Position numbers and translations under genes: made by a program. Below, piece by piece: positions 1 to 6,848 of a DNA stretch of 27,030 bases; position 1 is the stretch's first letter, and every line of letters begins with the position of its first letter. The notes under the pieces are model-generated. The model saw nothing but the letters and a program-made list of their open reading frames with translations, ran no database searches and had not been told where the DNA came from. Source of the stretch: an uncultured Collinsella sp. (GTDB taxonomy: Bacteria > Actinomycetota > Coriobacteriia > Coriobacteriales > Coriobacteriaceae); the NCBI GenBank assembly GCA_902478945.1, contig CABSMX010000017.1, positions 1-27,030 on the forward strand, read 5' to 3'.

Positions 1-21
1 GCTTTGTAAAGCCGTTTGTCT

Positions 22-79
22 CCACCCGCGTAGCGGGTGGTTTAAAGCTGGCCGCTGCGCGGCCAGCAGACTAAAGTCT
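22..79. repeat. Three tandem hairpins, possible IS200/IS605-type end
   Basis: Three perfect inverted repeats lie head to tail: CCACCCGC/GCGGGTGG (22-29 with 33-40), GCTGGCCGC/GCGGCCAGC (47-55 with 59-67) and AGACT/AGTCT (68-72 with 75-79). Loops are only 2-3 nt. The block ends where integrase-like coding sequence begins. Subterminal hairpins at an insertion boundary are typical of IS200/IS605 elements, but no transposase is visible because the window starts here. The transposon identity is inference. Confidence 0.4.
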
Positions 80-91
80 AGAAAAAATGAG

Positions 92-361
92 ATGCCATGC
101 GTTGCCCTGCATTGGGAGCATAGGCTCAAACGCGCCATCATTAAGCACAACCGCATCTATAAGGAAGAGCTGCCTCATATAACCCCGCACCAGCTCAGAC
201 ACACTTTCTGTAGCCGAATGGCACGCGCTGGCATGAGTCCAGCAAAGCTCAGATACATTATGGGGCACTCAGATATCAACACCACCTACAACGTTTACAC
301 CCATCTTGGGCTTGAAGATATTCAAGACGAGATGCTTGCTATTGAACAAAACAGCAGGTAG
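92..361 (+). pseudogene. Tyrosine recombinase (Tn916-type integrase), C-terminal remnant
   Basis: The 89 residues match only the C-terminal catalytic end of Tn916-type tyrosine integrases. Box II is visible as HQLRHTF (His33, Arg36), followed by MGHSD (His59) and NVYTH, whose Tyr69 would be the nucleophile by family analogy. Family members are usually about 350-400 residues, so the N-terminal DNA-binding and core domains are missing. The frame stays open to the left edge, but the sequence before about position 80 is a run of hairpins and does not read as integrase, so the gene looks interrupted there. The ATG at 92 is not a credible native start. The remnant suggests an old integrative element at this site. 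Catalytic activity is not expected. Confidence 0.75.
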
Positions 362-367
362 ACATTG

Positions 368-407
368 GTAGTAAAAATTTAAGCCGTACTACGTTTTTAC
401 TACTTTT
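368..407 (+). terminator. AT-rich hairpin with T-run after the integrase remnant
   Basis: GTAGTAAAAA (368-377) pairs perfectly with TTTTTACTAC (394-403), followed by TTTT. The position 7 nt after the integrase stop suits an intrinsic terminator, but the stem is AT-rich and weak. The remaining 408-642 leader is AT-rich; I see no other gene and no convincing promoter in it. Confidence 0.4.
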
Positions 408-642
408 GCTTTTACTTTTGCCTGATTTTCTGCCTTAATAAAGTGGATTCTCCACCCTATATTGGAAACTGATTTTTAGAGCCATTCAACTCATTGAACA
501 CAGTAGAGGCGTTGGGATTAAAGGTCTTATCTTGTTATTATCGCAGGTAGATACAACCGTTAAGCCTGCCTCCTTGTTACATTGGGCGTAGGCGTAGATG
601 CGATACTCGAGCTCGATGATGACGATCGGAAGGAAGCCGCAT

Positions 643-1089
643 ATGCAACGCATACTGTTTATCTGCCATGGCAACATCTGTCGCTCGACGATGGCTGAGT
701 CGGTGTTTACCGAGCTGGTGCGGCGCGCCGGGCGCGCGGGCGAGTTTGTCATTGACTCCGCTGCGACCTCGACCGAGGAGATCGGCAACCCGCCACACCA
801 CGGTACCGTTGCCAAGCTGCGCGAGGTCGGGATTCCCGTCGTCGCACATCGTGCACGTCAGGTGCGTCGCGCGGAGTATGGCGACTGGGACCACATTGTC
901 TATATGGACGACGAGAACGCGCGTGGCCTGCGTCGCATCTTTGGCGACGACCCCGACGGCAAGATTACGCGCATGCTCGATTGGACCGAGCGCCCCGGCG
1001 ACGTGGCCGACCCCTGGTACACCGGCAATTTCGATGCCACCTACCGCGACGTACTCGACGGCTGCACCGCTATGCTCGAGCAGCTGTAG
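643..1089 (+). CDS. Low-molecular-weight protein tyrosine phosphatase
   Basis: The 148-residue protein has the complete signature of the family (arsenate-reductase-like fold). The P-loop CX5R near the N-terminus reads CHGNICRST (Cys8 nucleophile, Arg14), and the general-acid Asp-Pro pair is in DVADPWYTG (about Asp123). Such enzymes dephosphorylate phosphotyrosine on cytosolic proteins, often antagonising bacterial tyrosine kinases in polysaccharide export; no such kinase is in this window. I chose the ATG at 643 because GGAAGGAAG lies just upstream and the family begins directly with this beta strand; an in-frame ATG at 598 would add an unrelated 15-residue leader. It sits alone between the integrase remnant and a convergent ATPase gene. 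Length is normal. The substrate is unknown. Confidence 0.9.
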   Translation: MQRILFICHGNICRSTMAESVFTELVRRAGRAGEFVIDSAATSTEEIGNPPHHGTVAKLREVGIPVVAHRARQVRRAEYGDWDHIVYMDDENARGLRRIFGDDPDGKITRMLDWTERPGDVADPWYTGNFDATYRDVLDGCTAMLEQL

Positions 1090-1109
1090 GCAATCGAGGT
1101 CGCGGGCCA

Positions 1110-1128
1110 CGCCTTTGTCACATCCGGG
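1110..1128. repeat. Half-copy of the TGTGACAAAGG palindrome family
   Basis: CCTTTGTCACATCCGG here matches the right arm of the palindrome at 25521-25551 over about 15 nt, but the left arm is absent. It lies 22 nt after the phosphatase stop, the same 3' position held by the full copies. It is probably a decayed or single-arm copy. Confidence 0.4.
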
Positions 1129-1135
1129 ACTAGCC

Positions 1136-2497
1136 CTAGACCGGCTTGACCTCCAGCTTTATCCCCTCGGCGCAGGAGTCGCCCAAAACATCCGAAAGGG
1201 CCCAGGTCGCATATAGCGGCAAATAGAGAACCGCTCCGTTGCGCTCAACGTTGCCTCTCGAGAAAACAATCCCGAGCCTTACGCCATATTCAGCCGTATC
1301 AAGCACATGACCGAGCGCAGCGTGCGCGTGGTAATAGGAGCCCGATTTAACCTCGATCGGAACAGCCGTCCCATCCGGTCCATCGACCACAAAGTCCACT
1401 TCACCGCGCTTTTTTGTCTGATAGTAGTAAAGCTGGCGATTTTGGGCAGCCAGCTGCTGGGCCACCACGTTTTCGTAAATGCCGCCCAGATTGGGCTCCT
1501 TGCTATCAAGATACGCCGCTTGGGCGACTCCGACGGGGTAGCGCGCCATCAACATGCCCGTATCCGATTGATATAGCTTGAACTGCGATGGCCGTGCCGT
1601 CTTGAGCAAGGGCGATTTTGGCTCGGTTACGATATCGGCTTTGAGAGCAACGCCGGCATCGACAAGCCATACAAAATCTCGCTGATACTTCTCGTAGTGA
1701 GCCTTGGGGTCAATGGAATTGAGCACGAAGCGCTTGTTTTCGCCCTCGAGCATAATAGGGAGCTGATCGTAAATGCTCTGCACCTGAAGGGCTCGCCCGC
1801 TTGCATACTTGGAGATATCCCGCCGGTACTGTTCGTTGAGCTCTGACTGTAGCTGACGAACAGAGGCAAGGTCGCCCTGCGTGTCAAGGAAACGCTGCAC
1901 GACCTCCGGCATTCCGCCGACAACGGTATAGGTCCTGAAGTTTGCCATCATCGCGTCATGAATGTAATCAGGAACGGGCCTCTCGCTGATACACGCGTCA
2001 CGTATCGTTTGGCGAGCCCCCTCGCTCACCCCGGTTGCCCAGCAAAACTCCTCAAAATCGAGCGGGAACATCCTAAGCTCGTGGACATACCCCACGGGAT
2101 AGGACCTGACGCCCTTGAACTGAGTCCCGAGCATTGACCCCGAAAACGCCCAGCGGCACCTCCCGTCCTCAACAAGGAACTTTGCCATCGTCATGATGTC
2201 GGGGGCCTCTTGGACCTCATCGATAAACACGAGCGTTTTGCCTGGCGCAATCGACTTTCCCGAAAGAAGCGTCACCCTGCTGATGAAATCATCGGCATTC
2301 CGCGCCTCGAGAAGAGCATCTTTTGCCTGGCGGTTTTCCATGAGGTTAAGCTCGATGTAGGTTGCATGGTTGGCTTTGCCAAATGCGCGAATCGAATAGC
2401 TTTTGCCAATCTGGCGAGAACCCGTAATGAACAAGGCCTTTTGCTCGGAAGACTTCAGCCAACGCTCCAGCTCTGCCGCTATTTTCCTGCGCAGCAT
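1136..2497 (-). CDS. AAA-type ATPase with C-terminal DUF4143 domain
   Basis: The 453-residue protein has an N-terminal AAA_14-type P-loop domain: Walker A GSRQIGKS at about 26-33 and Walker B LVFIDEVQ at about 89-96. The C-terminal DUF4143 domain ends in a PD-(D/E)XK-like core, GEVDFVV followed by PIEVKSG. Proteins of this type are common in anaerobes and archaea, often as strain-variable genes; their molecular role is not established. I place the start at ATG 2497 because GGGGAGAG precedes it at ideal spacing; an in-frame ATG at 2518 would add seven residues. Its DNA is visibly less GC-rich than that of the housekeeping genes, and it neighbours an integrase remnant, which suggests horizontal acquisition. 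It converges on the phosphatase gene with only 46 nt between stops. Three 33-bp-phased repeats lie at and above its start. Confidence 0.85.
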   Translation of the reverse strand: MLRRKIAAELERWLKSSEQKALFITGSRQIGKSYSIRAFGKANHATYIELNLMENRQAKDALLEARNADDFISRVTLLSGKSIAPGKTLVFIDEVQEAPDIMTMAKFLVEDGRCRWAFSGSMLGTQFKGVRSYPVGYVHELRMFPLDFEEFCWATGVSEGARQTIRDACISERPVPDYIHDAMMANFRTYTVVGGMPEVVQRFLDTQGDLASVRQLQSELNEQYRRDISKYASGRALQVQSIYDQLPIMLEGENKRFVLNSIDPKAHYEKYQRDFVWLVDAGVALKADIVTEPKSPLLKTARPSQFKLYQSDTGMLMARYPVGVAQAAYLDSKEPNLGGIYENVVAQQLAAQNRQLYYYQTKKRGEVDFVVDGPDGTAVPIEVKSGSYYHAHAALGHVLDTAEYGVRLGIVFSRGNVERNGAVLYLPLYATWALSDVLGDSCAEGIKLEVKPV

Positions 2498-2516
2498 AGG
2501 CTCTCCCCTCGGTGTC

Positions 2517-2600
2517 ATCGAATGAAATGCAAAGTTTTATATGCTTGATTATCGATGAAACGCAGAATTTTTAGAACCTAAAATCGGATGAAATGCAGAG
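2517..2600. repeat. Three direct repeats phased at 33 bp upstream of the ATPase
   Basis: ATCG(N)ATGAAAYGCARA occurs at 2517, 2551 and 2583; the shared ATGAAAYGC cores start at 2522, 2555 and 2588, exactly 33 bp apart. Three helical turns between copies would place them on one face of the DNA. They overlap the expected promoter of the leftward ATPase gene, and TATAAA on the minus strand near 2535-2540 is a possible -10. An operator role is inference. Confidence 0.55.
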
Positions 2601-2638
2601 ATTTGAAATTATAAGCAAAAGAAGGGGCATCACCGGCG

Positions 2639-2672
2639 AATGTGTCAAAGGGGCTGCCCCTTTGTCACATTG
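2639..2672. repeat. REP-like palindrome after the TIGR04076 gene
   Basis: ATGTGTCAAAGGGGC (from 2640) pairs with GCCCCTTTGTCACAT, with almost no loop. It begins 8 nt past the stop of the leftward TIGR04076-type gene. No T-run follows in the direction of transcription, so it is not a textbook intrinsic terminator. It shares TGTGACAAAGG with the palindrome at 25521-25551. Confidence 0.65.
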
Positions 2673-2679
2673 CGCTCGA

Positions 2680-3009
2680 CTACTCGTCGACGATCTCGGC
2701 AAGCCAGACGTTCAGCGTATCGACCTCGGGGCAGCAGAACTTTGCCGCACCAGGCTCGTTGCCAGGCACGGTTCCGCCATAGCGCAGGATATCGATATAG
2801 GGAAAGCCCACGTGACAGGCCATAGCGCACATCTTGCCGCGGTCTCGATCGAAGTCGAAGACGTCTCCCGGCTTGTGACCATGGTGACAACGGCACGCAC
2901 CCAGCTGGTCCACGCAGCTCACGCGGATACGCGGACGCTTGCCACGCGGCGCACCGAGCGGCCCGTTCTCGCCCGCAGGCTTGACGCCGCCCTCGCCGGC
3001 GTTACTCAT
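2680..3009 (-). CDS. TIGR04076 family cysteine-rich protein
   Basis: A 109-residue soluble protein. The core reads CRCHHGHKPGDVF, then GKMCAMACH, PYIDILRYGG and KFCCPE, the pattern I associate with the TIGR04076 family of small conserved proteins. The invariant Cys and His residues suggest metal binding or redox chemistry, but no function is established. The N-terminal 25 or so residues are low-complexity (Gly, Pro, Arg) and may not be structural. Its ATG overlaps the stop of the upstream kinase gene as ATGAGTAA, so the two genes are almost certainly co-transcribed and translationally coupled. A palindrome follows 8 nt after its stop. A role connected with vitamin B6 is suggested only by that coupling. 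Confidence 0.75.
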   Translation of the reverse strand: MSNAGEGGVKPAGENGPLGAPRGKRPRIRVSCVDQLGACRCHHGHKPGDVFDFDRDRGKMCAMACHVGFPYIDILRYGGTVPGNEPGAAKFCCPEVDTLNVWLAEIVDE

Positions 3010-3826
3010 GGTCGATCACATCCAGGCAGGCCTCGATGGGAAGGCCGGCCGACTTGTCTTCTTGGTCGGCATTGCGCTCGATAAGCTCGGCCACCACACG
3101 CATGGCGTCGGTCGTCGCACGCTGTAAGCTCCAGCCGGCCATAACGCGACCCACGAGCACCGACGAGAACGTATCGCCCGTGCCCGGGAAATACACCGGA
3201 ATGAGCTCAAAGGGAATCGTAAAGTACTCCCCCGCTACATGGTCGTAACCGATAACCGCGTTCGTGCCATTGACCACGGCGCTCGTAATGACCACCGACT
3301 TGGCACCCAGCTCGCGCACGGCGTCCACAAGGGCGCGGGCCTCATCGGGCGTAATTTGCTCGGAGATAGGCCTATCGGCAAGCAGGCACGCCTCGGTATA
3401 GTTGGGCACCGCGTAGTCTGCGCACTCCAGCAGGTGCCGCATAAGGCCAATCGTGGACTCGGGCACGCCCGCATAGAGCTTGCCGTTGTCGCCCATGATG
3501 GGGTCAACGAACACCTTGGTGCCCTTTTGCGCACGGCGGTGGCAAAAGTCCGAGATGATGCGCGTCTCTTCCTCGGTCACGATAAAGCCGGTCGAGATGG
3601 CGTCGAACTCAAAGCCGAGCTCCTCCCAGATGGCGAGGCTCTGGCGGACATACTCCGTGGTGTCGTGGATGTAGAACTTGGGGTAGTTAAGCGTATCGGA
3701 AACGAGCGCCGTTGGCAGGTTGTGGATGCGATAGCCCATGTGCGACAGCACCGGCAGCATTGCAGAAAGCGCGACCTTACCGTAACCGCACATATCGTTG
3801 ATCAGCAGCAGCTGAGTGTTCTTCAT
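3002..3826 (-). CDS. pdxK: Pyridoxamine/pyridoxal kinase (PfkB-like)
   Basis: A 274-residue kinase of the ribokinase/ThiD-like fold, predicted to phosphorylate B6 vitamers to pyridoxal phosphate in the salvage pathway. The N-terminus LLINDMCGYGKVALSAMLP is the family's substrate-side start. VDPIMGDNGKLY lies in the middle, and GTGDTFSSVLVGRV near the C-terminus carries the catalytic Asp and the anion hole. Start at ATG 3826: AAGGGGG lies 8 nt upstream, whereas an in-frame extension to 3895 encodes an unrelated Arg/Pro-rich leader. The downstream TIGR04076 gene overlaps it by 8 nt. ThiD-type hydroxymethylpyrimidine kinase is the main alternative, but the sequence resembles pyridoxamine kinases of Gram-positive anaerobes more closely. 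No riboswitch was recognised in the long upstream region. Confidence 0.85.
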   Translation of the reverse strand: MKNTQLLLINDMCGYGKVALSAMLPVLSHMGYRIHNLPTALVSDTLNYPKFYIHDTTEYVRQSLAIWEELGFEFDAISTGFIVTEEETRIISDFCHRRAQKGTKVFVDPIMGDNGKLYAGVPESTIGLMRHLLECADYAVPNYTEACLLADRPISEQITPDEARALVDAVRELGAKSVVITSAVVNGTNAVIGYDHVAGEYFTIPFELIPVYFPGTGDTFSSVLVGRVMAGWSLQRATTDAMRVVAELIERNADQEDKSAGLPIEACLDVIDHE

Positions 3827-4006
3827 GAGTGTCCCCCTTGGGTCGGGCGCGGCGCGACGGCGCCATAGTGCGACTAAGTGTAGCGCAGGGAGCACGGCGG
3901 GCGGGCGCTGGCGCCGTGGAGGTCAAATTGTTGCGGAAAGGTTTCGGAAATGGGAGGCAAATCTCGGCAGTAGCGGCACAGCAGCTGCCATCTATTTACT
4001 ACCATT
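3827..4006. other. Intergenic region upstream of pdxK
   Basis: No gene is supported here. A TACACT hexamer on the minus strand near 3877-3882 could be the pdxK -10 box, without a good -35. The GC-rich part (3840-3930) gives way to AT-rich sequence from about 3930, where the palindromic block begins. Confidence 0.3.
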
Positions 4007-4162
4007 CCAAAACTATGCCGGATTACTACGATAAACCGCCAGTCTCCAACCACAACGAATTGCACTCCAGCAAAACCGCAGGTAGACAGCTTGTGATTTT
4101 CCGAAAAACAATAGCGAGGTCTGAGATTTCGAATTCATCGTCGTAATCCGGCATAGTTTTGG
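4007..4162. repeat. Long covarying palindromic element, copy 1
   Basis: The left arm at 4007-4031 (begins CCAAAACTATGCCGGATTAC) pairs with the right arm at 4138-4162 over 25 bp with one mismatch. The interior is about 106 nt and contains the core AAAACCGCAGGTAGACAGCT (from 4072) followed by TTGTGATTTTCCGAAAA. The same core, and the AACCG...CGAATT segment to its left, recur in copy 2 at 10168-10305, but the arms differ in sequence. No ORF is supported inside. Its right arm also shares TTTTGGGC (4157-4164) with GCCCAAAA at 4193-4200, giving a second, mutually exclusive stem. Confidence 0.8.
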
Positions 4163-4297
4163 GCAAAGCAACTTCGGAAGGGTGTCACCGCAGCCCAAAA
4201 TGATCCCTTTTCCTCCGTCCCCCACGGATCACTCAACAAGAGCGTCCCCAACGACTATCCCAACAAGGGCAACGCCGATGTTTTGGCGAAGTCAGCG

Positions 4298-4397
4298 AAA
4301 ACCCGTCAGAGCGAGCAAGGTGCCTTGAAACAAGGCGGCATTGACCTTCCGGTCATGCCGCCGAAGTTGAAAGGCAGATTGCCGCTCTGGCGGGTTT
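4298..4397. ncRNA. Candidate multi-stem structured RNA or DNA element
   Basis: Nested stems are directly visible. The outer stem pairs 4299-4313 (AAACCCGTCAGAGCG) with 4383-4397 (CGCTCTGGCGGGTTT): 15 bp including one G-U. Inside, GCCTTG/CAAGGC (4322-4336) competes with a long hairpin GGCGGCAT(T)GACC/GGTCATGCCGCC (4334-4362) with loop TTCC, and GGCA/TGCC sits at 4373-4383. The alternative pairing at 4334-4336 resembles a switch. The coding strand is unknown and I cannot assign an RNA family. Confidence 0.5.
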
Positions 4398-4410
4398 GCA
4401 GCGTCGAGCC

Positions 4411-4438
4411 GTTACGCGGTTTGGTAAAACCGCGTAAC
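4411..4438. repeat. Perfect 12-bp hairpin upstream of the marR promoter
   Basis: GTTACGCGGTTT and AAACCGCGTAAC pair perfectly around a 4-nt loop. No T-run follows on either strand. It ends 16 nt before the -35 box of the MarR operon and could be a protein-binding palindrome or the closing stem of the structured block to its left. Confidence 0.55.
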
Positions 4439-4453
4439 CACTAGTTTGGTACC

Positions 4454-4482
4454 TTGACATTTATTTCTCATGCTCCTAGATT
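4454..4482 (+). promoter_or_regulatory. Promoter of the marR-ABC exporter operon
   Basis: A perfect -35 TTGACA (4454-4459) is followed after 17 bp by TAGATT (4477-4482) as -10. Transcription would begin near 4490, about 48 nt before the MarR start codon. Confidence 0.65.
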
Positions 4483-4516
4483 AGTTAGGCACAAAACAAT
4501 TCCACTACCTAACTAA
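4481..4516. promoter_or_regulatory. Candidate MarR operator
   Basis: TTAGTTAGG (4481-4489) and CCTAACTAA (4508-4516) are perfect inverted arms separated by 18 bp. The left arm overlaps the last bases of the -10 box and the expected start site; the right arm is in the leader. TAGTTAG-type half-sites are common for MarR repressors, so autoregulation is likely. The wide spacing is unusual and may mean two dimers. Confidence 0.6.
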
Positions 4517-4537
4517 AGAAAGGAGCGAAGCTTAGAT

Positions 4538-5041
4538 ATGTGTGTTAAACCACTCGCCTATCCGCATGAACCCGGCGGCGACCCCTCACAGCCGGCAGAC
4601 GAGCCCGAGACCCAGTCCAAGGAGGACCGTCTCGCCAAGCGGATCCTCCATGGGCTGGGGTTTTGCGGCCATTACATGCATTTTCACGGCGGCGGCATAT
4701 CCGGCAAGGCGCCCATCATCTGCCTGCTGGCCAAGCAGCCCGGCGGCGAGATGTCGCAGCAGGAACTCGGCATGCACTTTGACCTCAAGCCGGGGTCGCT
4801 TTCCGAGATCCTGTCCAAGCTCGAGGTCAACGGTCTCATCGAGCGCAGCCGTAACCCCAAGGATCGACGGCAGCTCACCATTCGCCTGACCGAAACCGGC
4901 CGGGAAAACGCCCGCATCGACCAGGCGGCCCGCATCCGCTTTAGAGAACGGGCCTTTAGTGCCCTCACTCACGACGAGCGCGAGCAGCTCGCCGAAATGC
5001 TCGAGAAAATCCGTGTAACCTGGGAGGAACTGGATGATTAA
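4538..5041 (+). CDS. MarR family transcriptional regulator
   Basis: A 167-residue winged-helix regulator. Residues of about 70-125 form the DNA-binding wing: EMSQQELGMHFDLKPGSLSE is the helix-turn-helix, then KLEVNGLIERSRNPKDRRQ carries the recognition wing with the conserved Asp-Arg-Arg. Flanking helices would make the dimer interface. The N-terminal 30 residues are polar and probably disordered. Start at ATG 4538, with AAAGGAG 12 nt upstream. The gene ends in an ATGATTAA overlap with the first ABC gene, so repressor and exporter are one operon behind a single promoter and a palindromic operator. By analogy with LmrR/MarR systems it probably senses a toxic ligand and derepresses export; the ligand cannot be read from sequence. 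Confidence 0.9.
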   Translation: MCVKPLAYPHEPGGDPSQPADEPETQSKEDRLAKRILHGLGFCGHYMHFHGGGISGKAPIICLLAKQPGGEMSQQELGMHFDLKPGSLSEILSKLEVNGLIERSRNPKDRRQLTIRLTETGRENARIDQAARIRFRERAFSALTHDEREQLAEMLEKIRVTWEELDD

Positions 5042-6848
5042 AACCCTCATGGGCAGCATCCGCGACTATATGAAAGTCGCTGTTGCCACGCCATTGCTCG
5101 TGCTTGGCGAGGTGCTCTGCGAGATGCTGATTCCATTTATCACCGCCAACCTGATCGACGCCATCAAAGACGGCGCCACCGTAGCCGAGATGCTTCCCAC
5201 CGCGGGCTTTTTGGTGCTCATCGCGCTGACGTCGCTTGCTTTTGGTGCCGCCGCCGGCGTCACCTGCAGCCATGCGAGCTGCGGCTTCGCCAAGAACCTG
5301 CGTCACGACCTGTTCTACAAGATCCAGACGTTCAGCTTTGCCAACATCGATGAGTTCTCGAGCTCCTCGCTCGTCACGCGCCTGACCACCGATATCAACA
5401 ACGTGCAGCAGGCCTTTATGATGATCATCCGTATCGCCGTGCGCGCGCCGCTGGTCTTGATCTTCGCCTTTACCATGGCATTTATCATGGGAGGCAGCGT
5501 CGCCATGGTCTACCTGGTCATCATTCCGCTGCTGGGCTTTGGACTGTTCTTTATCATCTTTAAGGTACGCCCCATCTTCTCGCGCGTGTTCCACAAGTAC
5601 GACGCCCTTAACGAGTCCGTCGAGGAAAACGTCACCGGCATGCGCGTGGTCAAGAGCTACGTGCGCGAAGACTTTGAGAAGGAGAAGTTCGCGACCGCCG
5701 CGCGCGACGTCCAGATGGACTTCACCCGCGCCGAGAAGCTGCTGGCCTTTAACAACCCCATGATGAACATCTGCGTCAACGGCGCGTTCGTCGTCATCAT
5801 CTACCTGGGATCCAAGCTCATCATCACGAGCCAGGGCACGCTGTTCGACGTGGGCCAGCTCTCCTCGATCTTTACCTATGGCTTCGCGATCCTCATGAGC
5901 CTGATGCAGCTGTCGATGATCTTTGTCATGGTGACCATGGCCGACGAATCGGCGCACCGCATTACCGAGGTGCTGGCCGCCGAGCCCACGATCGCCGATC
6001 CCGCCGAGCCCGTGCTCGAGGTTGCCGACGGTTCCATCGACTTTGACCACGTGAGCTTTAAGTATTCCGCGCATGCAAAGCGCCAGGCGCTCGACGATAT
6101 CGACCTGCACATTAAGAGCGGCGAAACCATCGGCATCATCGGCGGTACCGGCTCGGCCAAGTCCACGCTCGTTAACCTCATCGCCCGCCTGTACGACGCC
6201 ACCGAGGGCACCGTGCGCGTGGGCGGCATGGACGTGCGCGACTACGACTTGGACGCCCTGCGCCACCAGGTGGCCATGGTGCTGCAGAAAAACGTACTGT
6301 TTAGCGGCACCATTGCCGAAAACCTGCGCTGGGGCGACCCGAACGCCACCGACGAGGAAGTCCGCGAGGCGGCACATCTGGCCTGCGCCGATGAGTTTGT
6401 CGATGGCTTCCCCAAGGGTTATGACACCTGGATCGAGCAGGGCGGCTCCAATGTTTCCGGCGGTCAGAAGCAGCGCCTGTGCATTGCGCGTGCCCTGCTG
6501 CGTCGCCCCAAGATCTTGATCCTGGACGACTCCACCAGCGCCGTCGACACCAAGACCGACGCCAAGATCCGCGCAGGGTTGGCAAGCTATCTGCCCAACA
6601 CGACCAAGCTCATCATCGCCCAGCGCATCAGCTCCGTGCAGGACGCAGACCGCATCATCGTCATGGAGGGTGGCCGCATCGCGCAAATCGGCAACCATGA
6701 CGAGCTGCTCAAGACAAGCGAGATCTACCGCGAGACCTTTACCTCGCAAAACAAGATGTCTGCCGAGGGCGAAGGGGCCGTCGAGGCCGACACCGAGGCA
6801 TCCGCAACGCAAGCCCAGACCCAGGAAGGAGGCGAGGCACATGAGTAA
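5034..6848 (+). CDS. ABC exporter half-transporter, degenerate-site subunit
   Basis: A 604-residue type IV ABC exporter subunit: six membrane helices in about residues 15-300, then a nucleotide-binding domain. Walker A is GGTGSAKST (370-378), with Ala375 in place of the last glycine. The signature is VSGGQ (474-478). Walker B is LILDDSTSAVD, with Asp499 where the catalytic glutamate should be, and the H-loop reads IAQR with Gln530 instead of His. These changes mark the degenerate half of heterodimeric exporters such as BmrCD, LmrCD and TM287/288. The signature is canonical, so it completes the active site of the partner. The C-terminal 30 residues are an acidic Glu/Ala/Gln tail. It overlaps marR by 8 nt and the next subunit by 8 nt (ATGAGTAA). 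The substrate is probably a drug or peptide, but this is not determinable here. Confidence 0.93.
   Translation: MIKTLMGSIRDYMKVAVATPLLVLGEVLCEMLIPFITANLIDAIKDGATVAEMLPTAGFLVLIALTSLAFGAAAGVTCSHASCGFAKNLRHDLFYKIQTFSFANIDEFSSSSLVTRLTTDINNVQQAFMMIIRIAVRAPLVLIFAFTMAFIMGGSVAMVYLVIIPLLGFGLFFIIFKVRPIFSRVFHKYDALNESVEENVTGMRVVKSYVREDFEKEKFATAARDVQMDFTRAEKLLAFNNPMMNICVNGAFVVIIYLGSKLIITSQGTLFDVGQLSSIFTYGFAILMSLMQLSMIFVMVTMADESAHRITEVLAAEPTIADPAEPVLEVADGSIDFDHVSFKYSAHAKRQALDDIDLHIKSGETIGIIGGTGSAKSTLVNLIARLYDATEGTVRVGGMDVRDYDLDALRHQVAMVLQKNVLFSGTIAENLRWGDPNATDEEVREAAHLACADEFVDGFPKGYDTWIEQGGSNVSGGQKQRLCIARALLRRPKILILDDSTSAVDTKTDAKIRAGLASYLPNTTKLIIAQRISSVQDADRIIVMEGGRIAQIGNHDELLKTSEIYRETFTSQNKMSAEGEGAVEADTEASATQAQTQEGGEAHE

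Noticed and set aside
361..642. A tRNA gene or attachment site beside the integrase remnant
   Set aside because: No cloverleaf or CCA end could be traced, and no direct repeat of the integrase 3' end was seen elsewhere in the window.
2517..2600. The three 33-bp-spaced repeats as a mini CRISPR array
   Set aside because: Only about 17 bp per repeat, short AT-rich intervals, imperfect copies and no cas genes; placement over a promoter fits operator sites better.
4298..4438. A riboswitch controlling the MarR-ABC operon
   Set aside because: A good promoter (4454-4482) lies downstream of the structure, so it would not be in the operon leader.
3827..4537. Short open frames in the 700-bp gap before marR
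   Set aside because: None has a ribosome-binding site or recognisable family, and they cross the palindromic arms.
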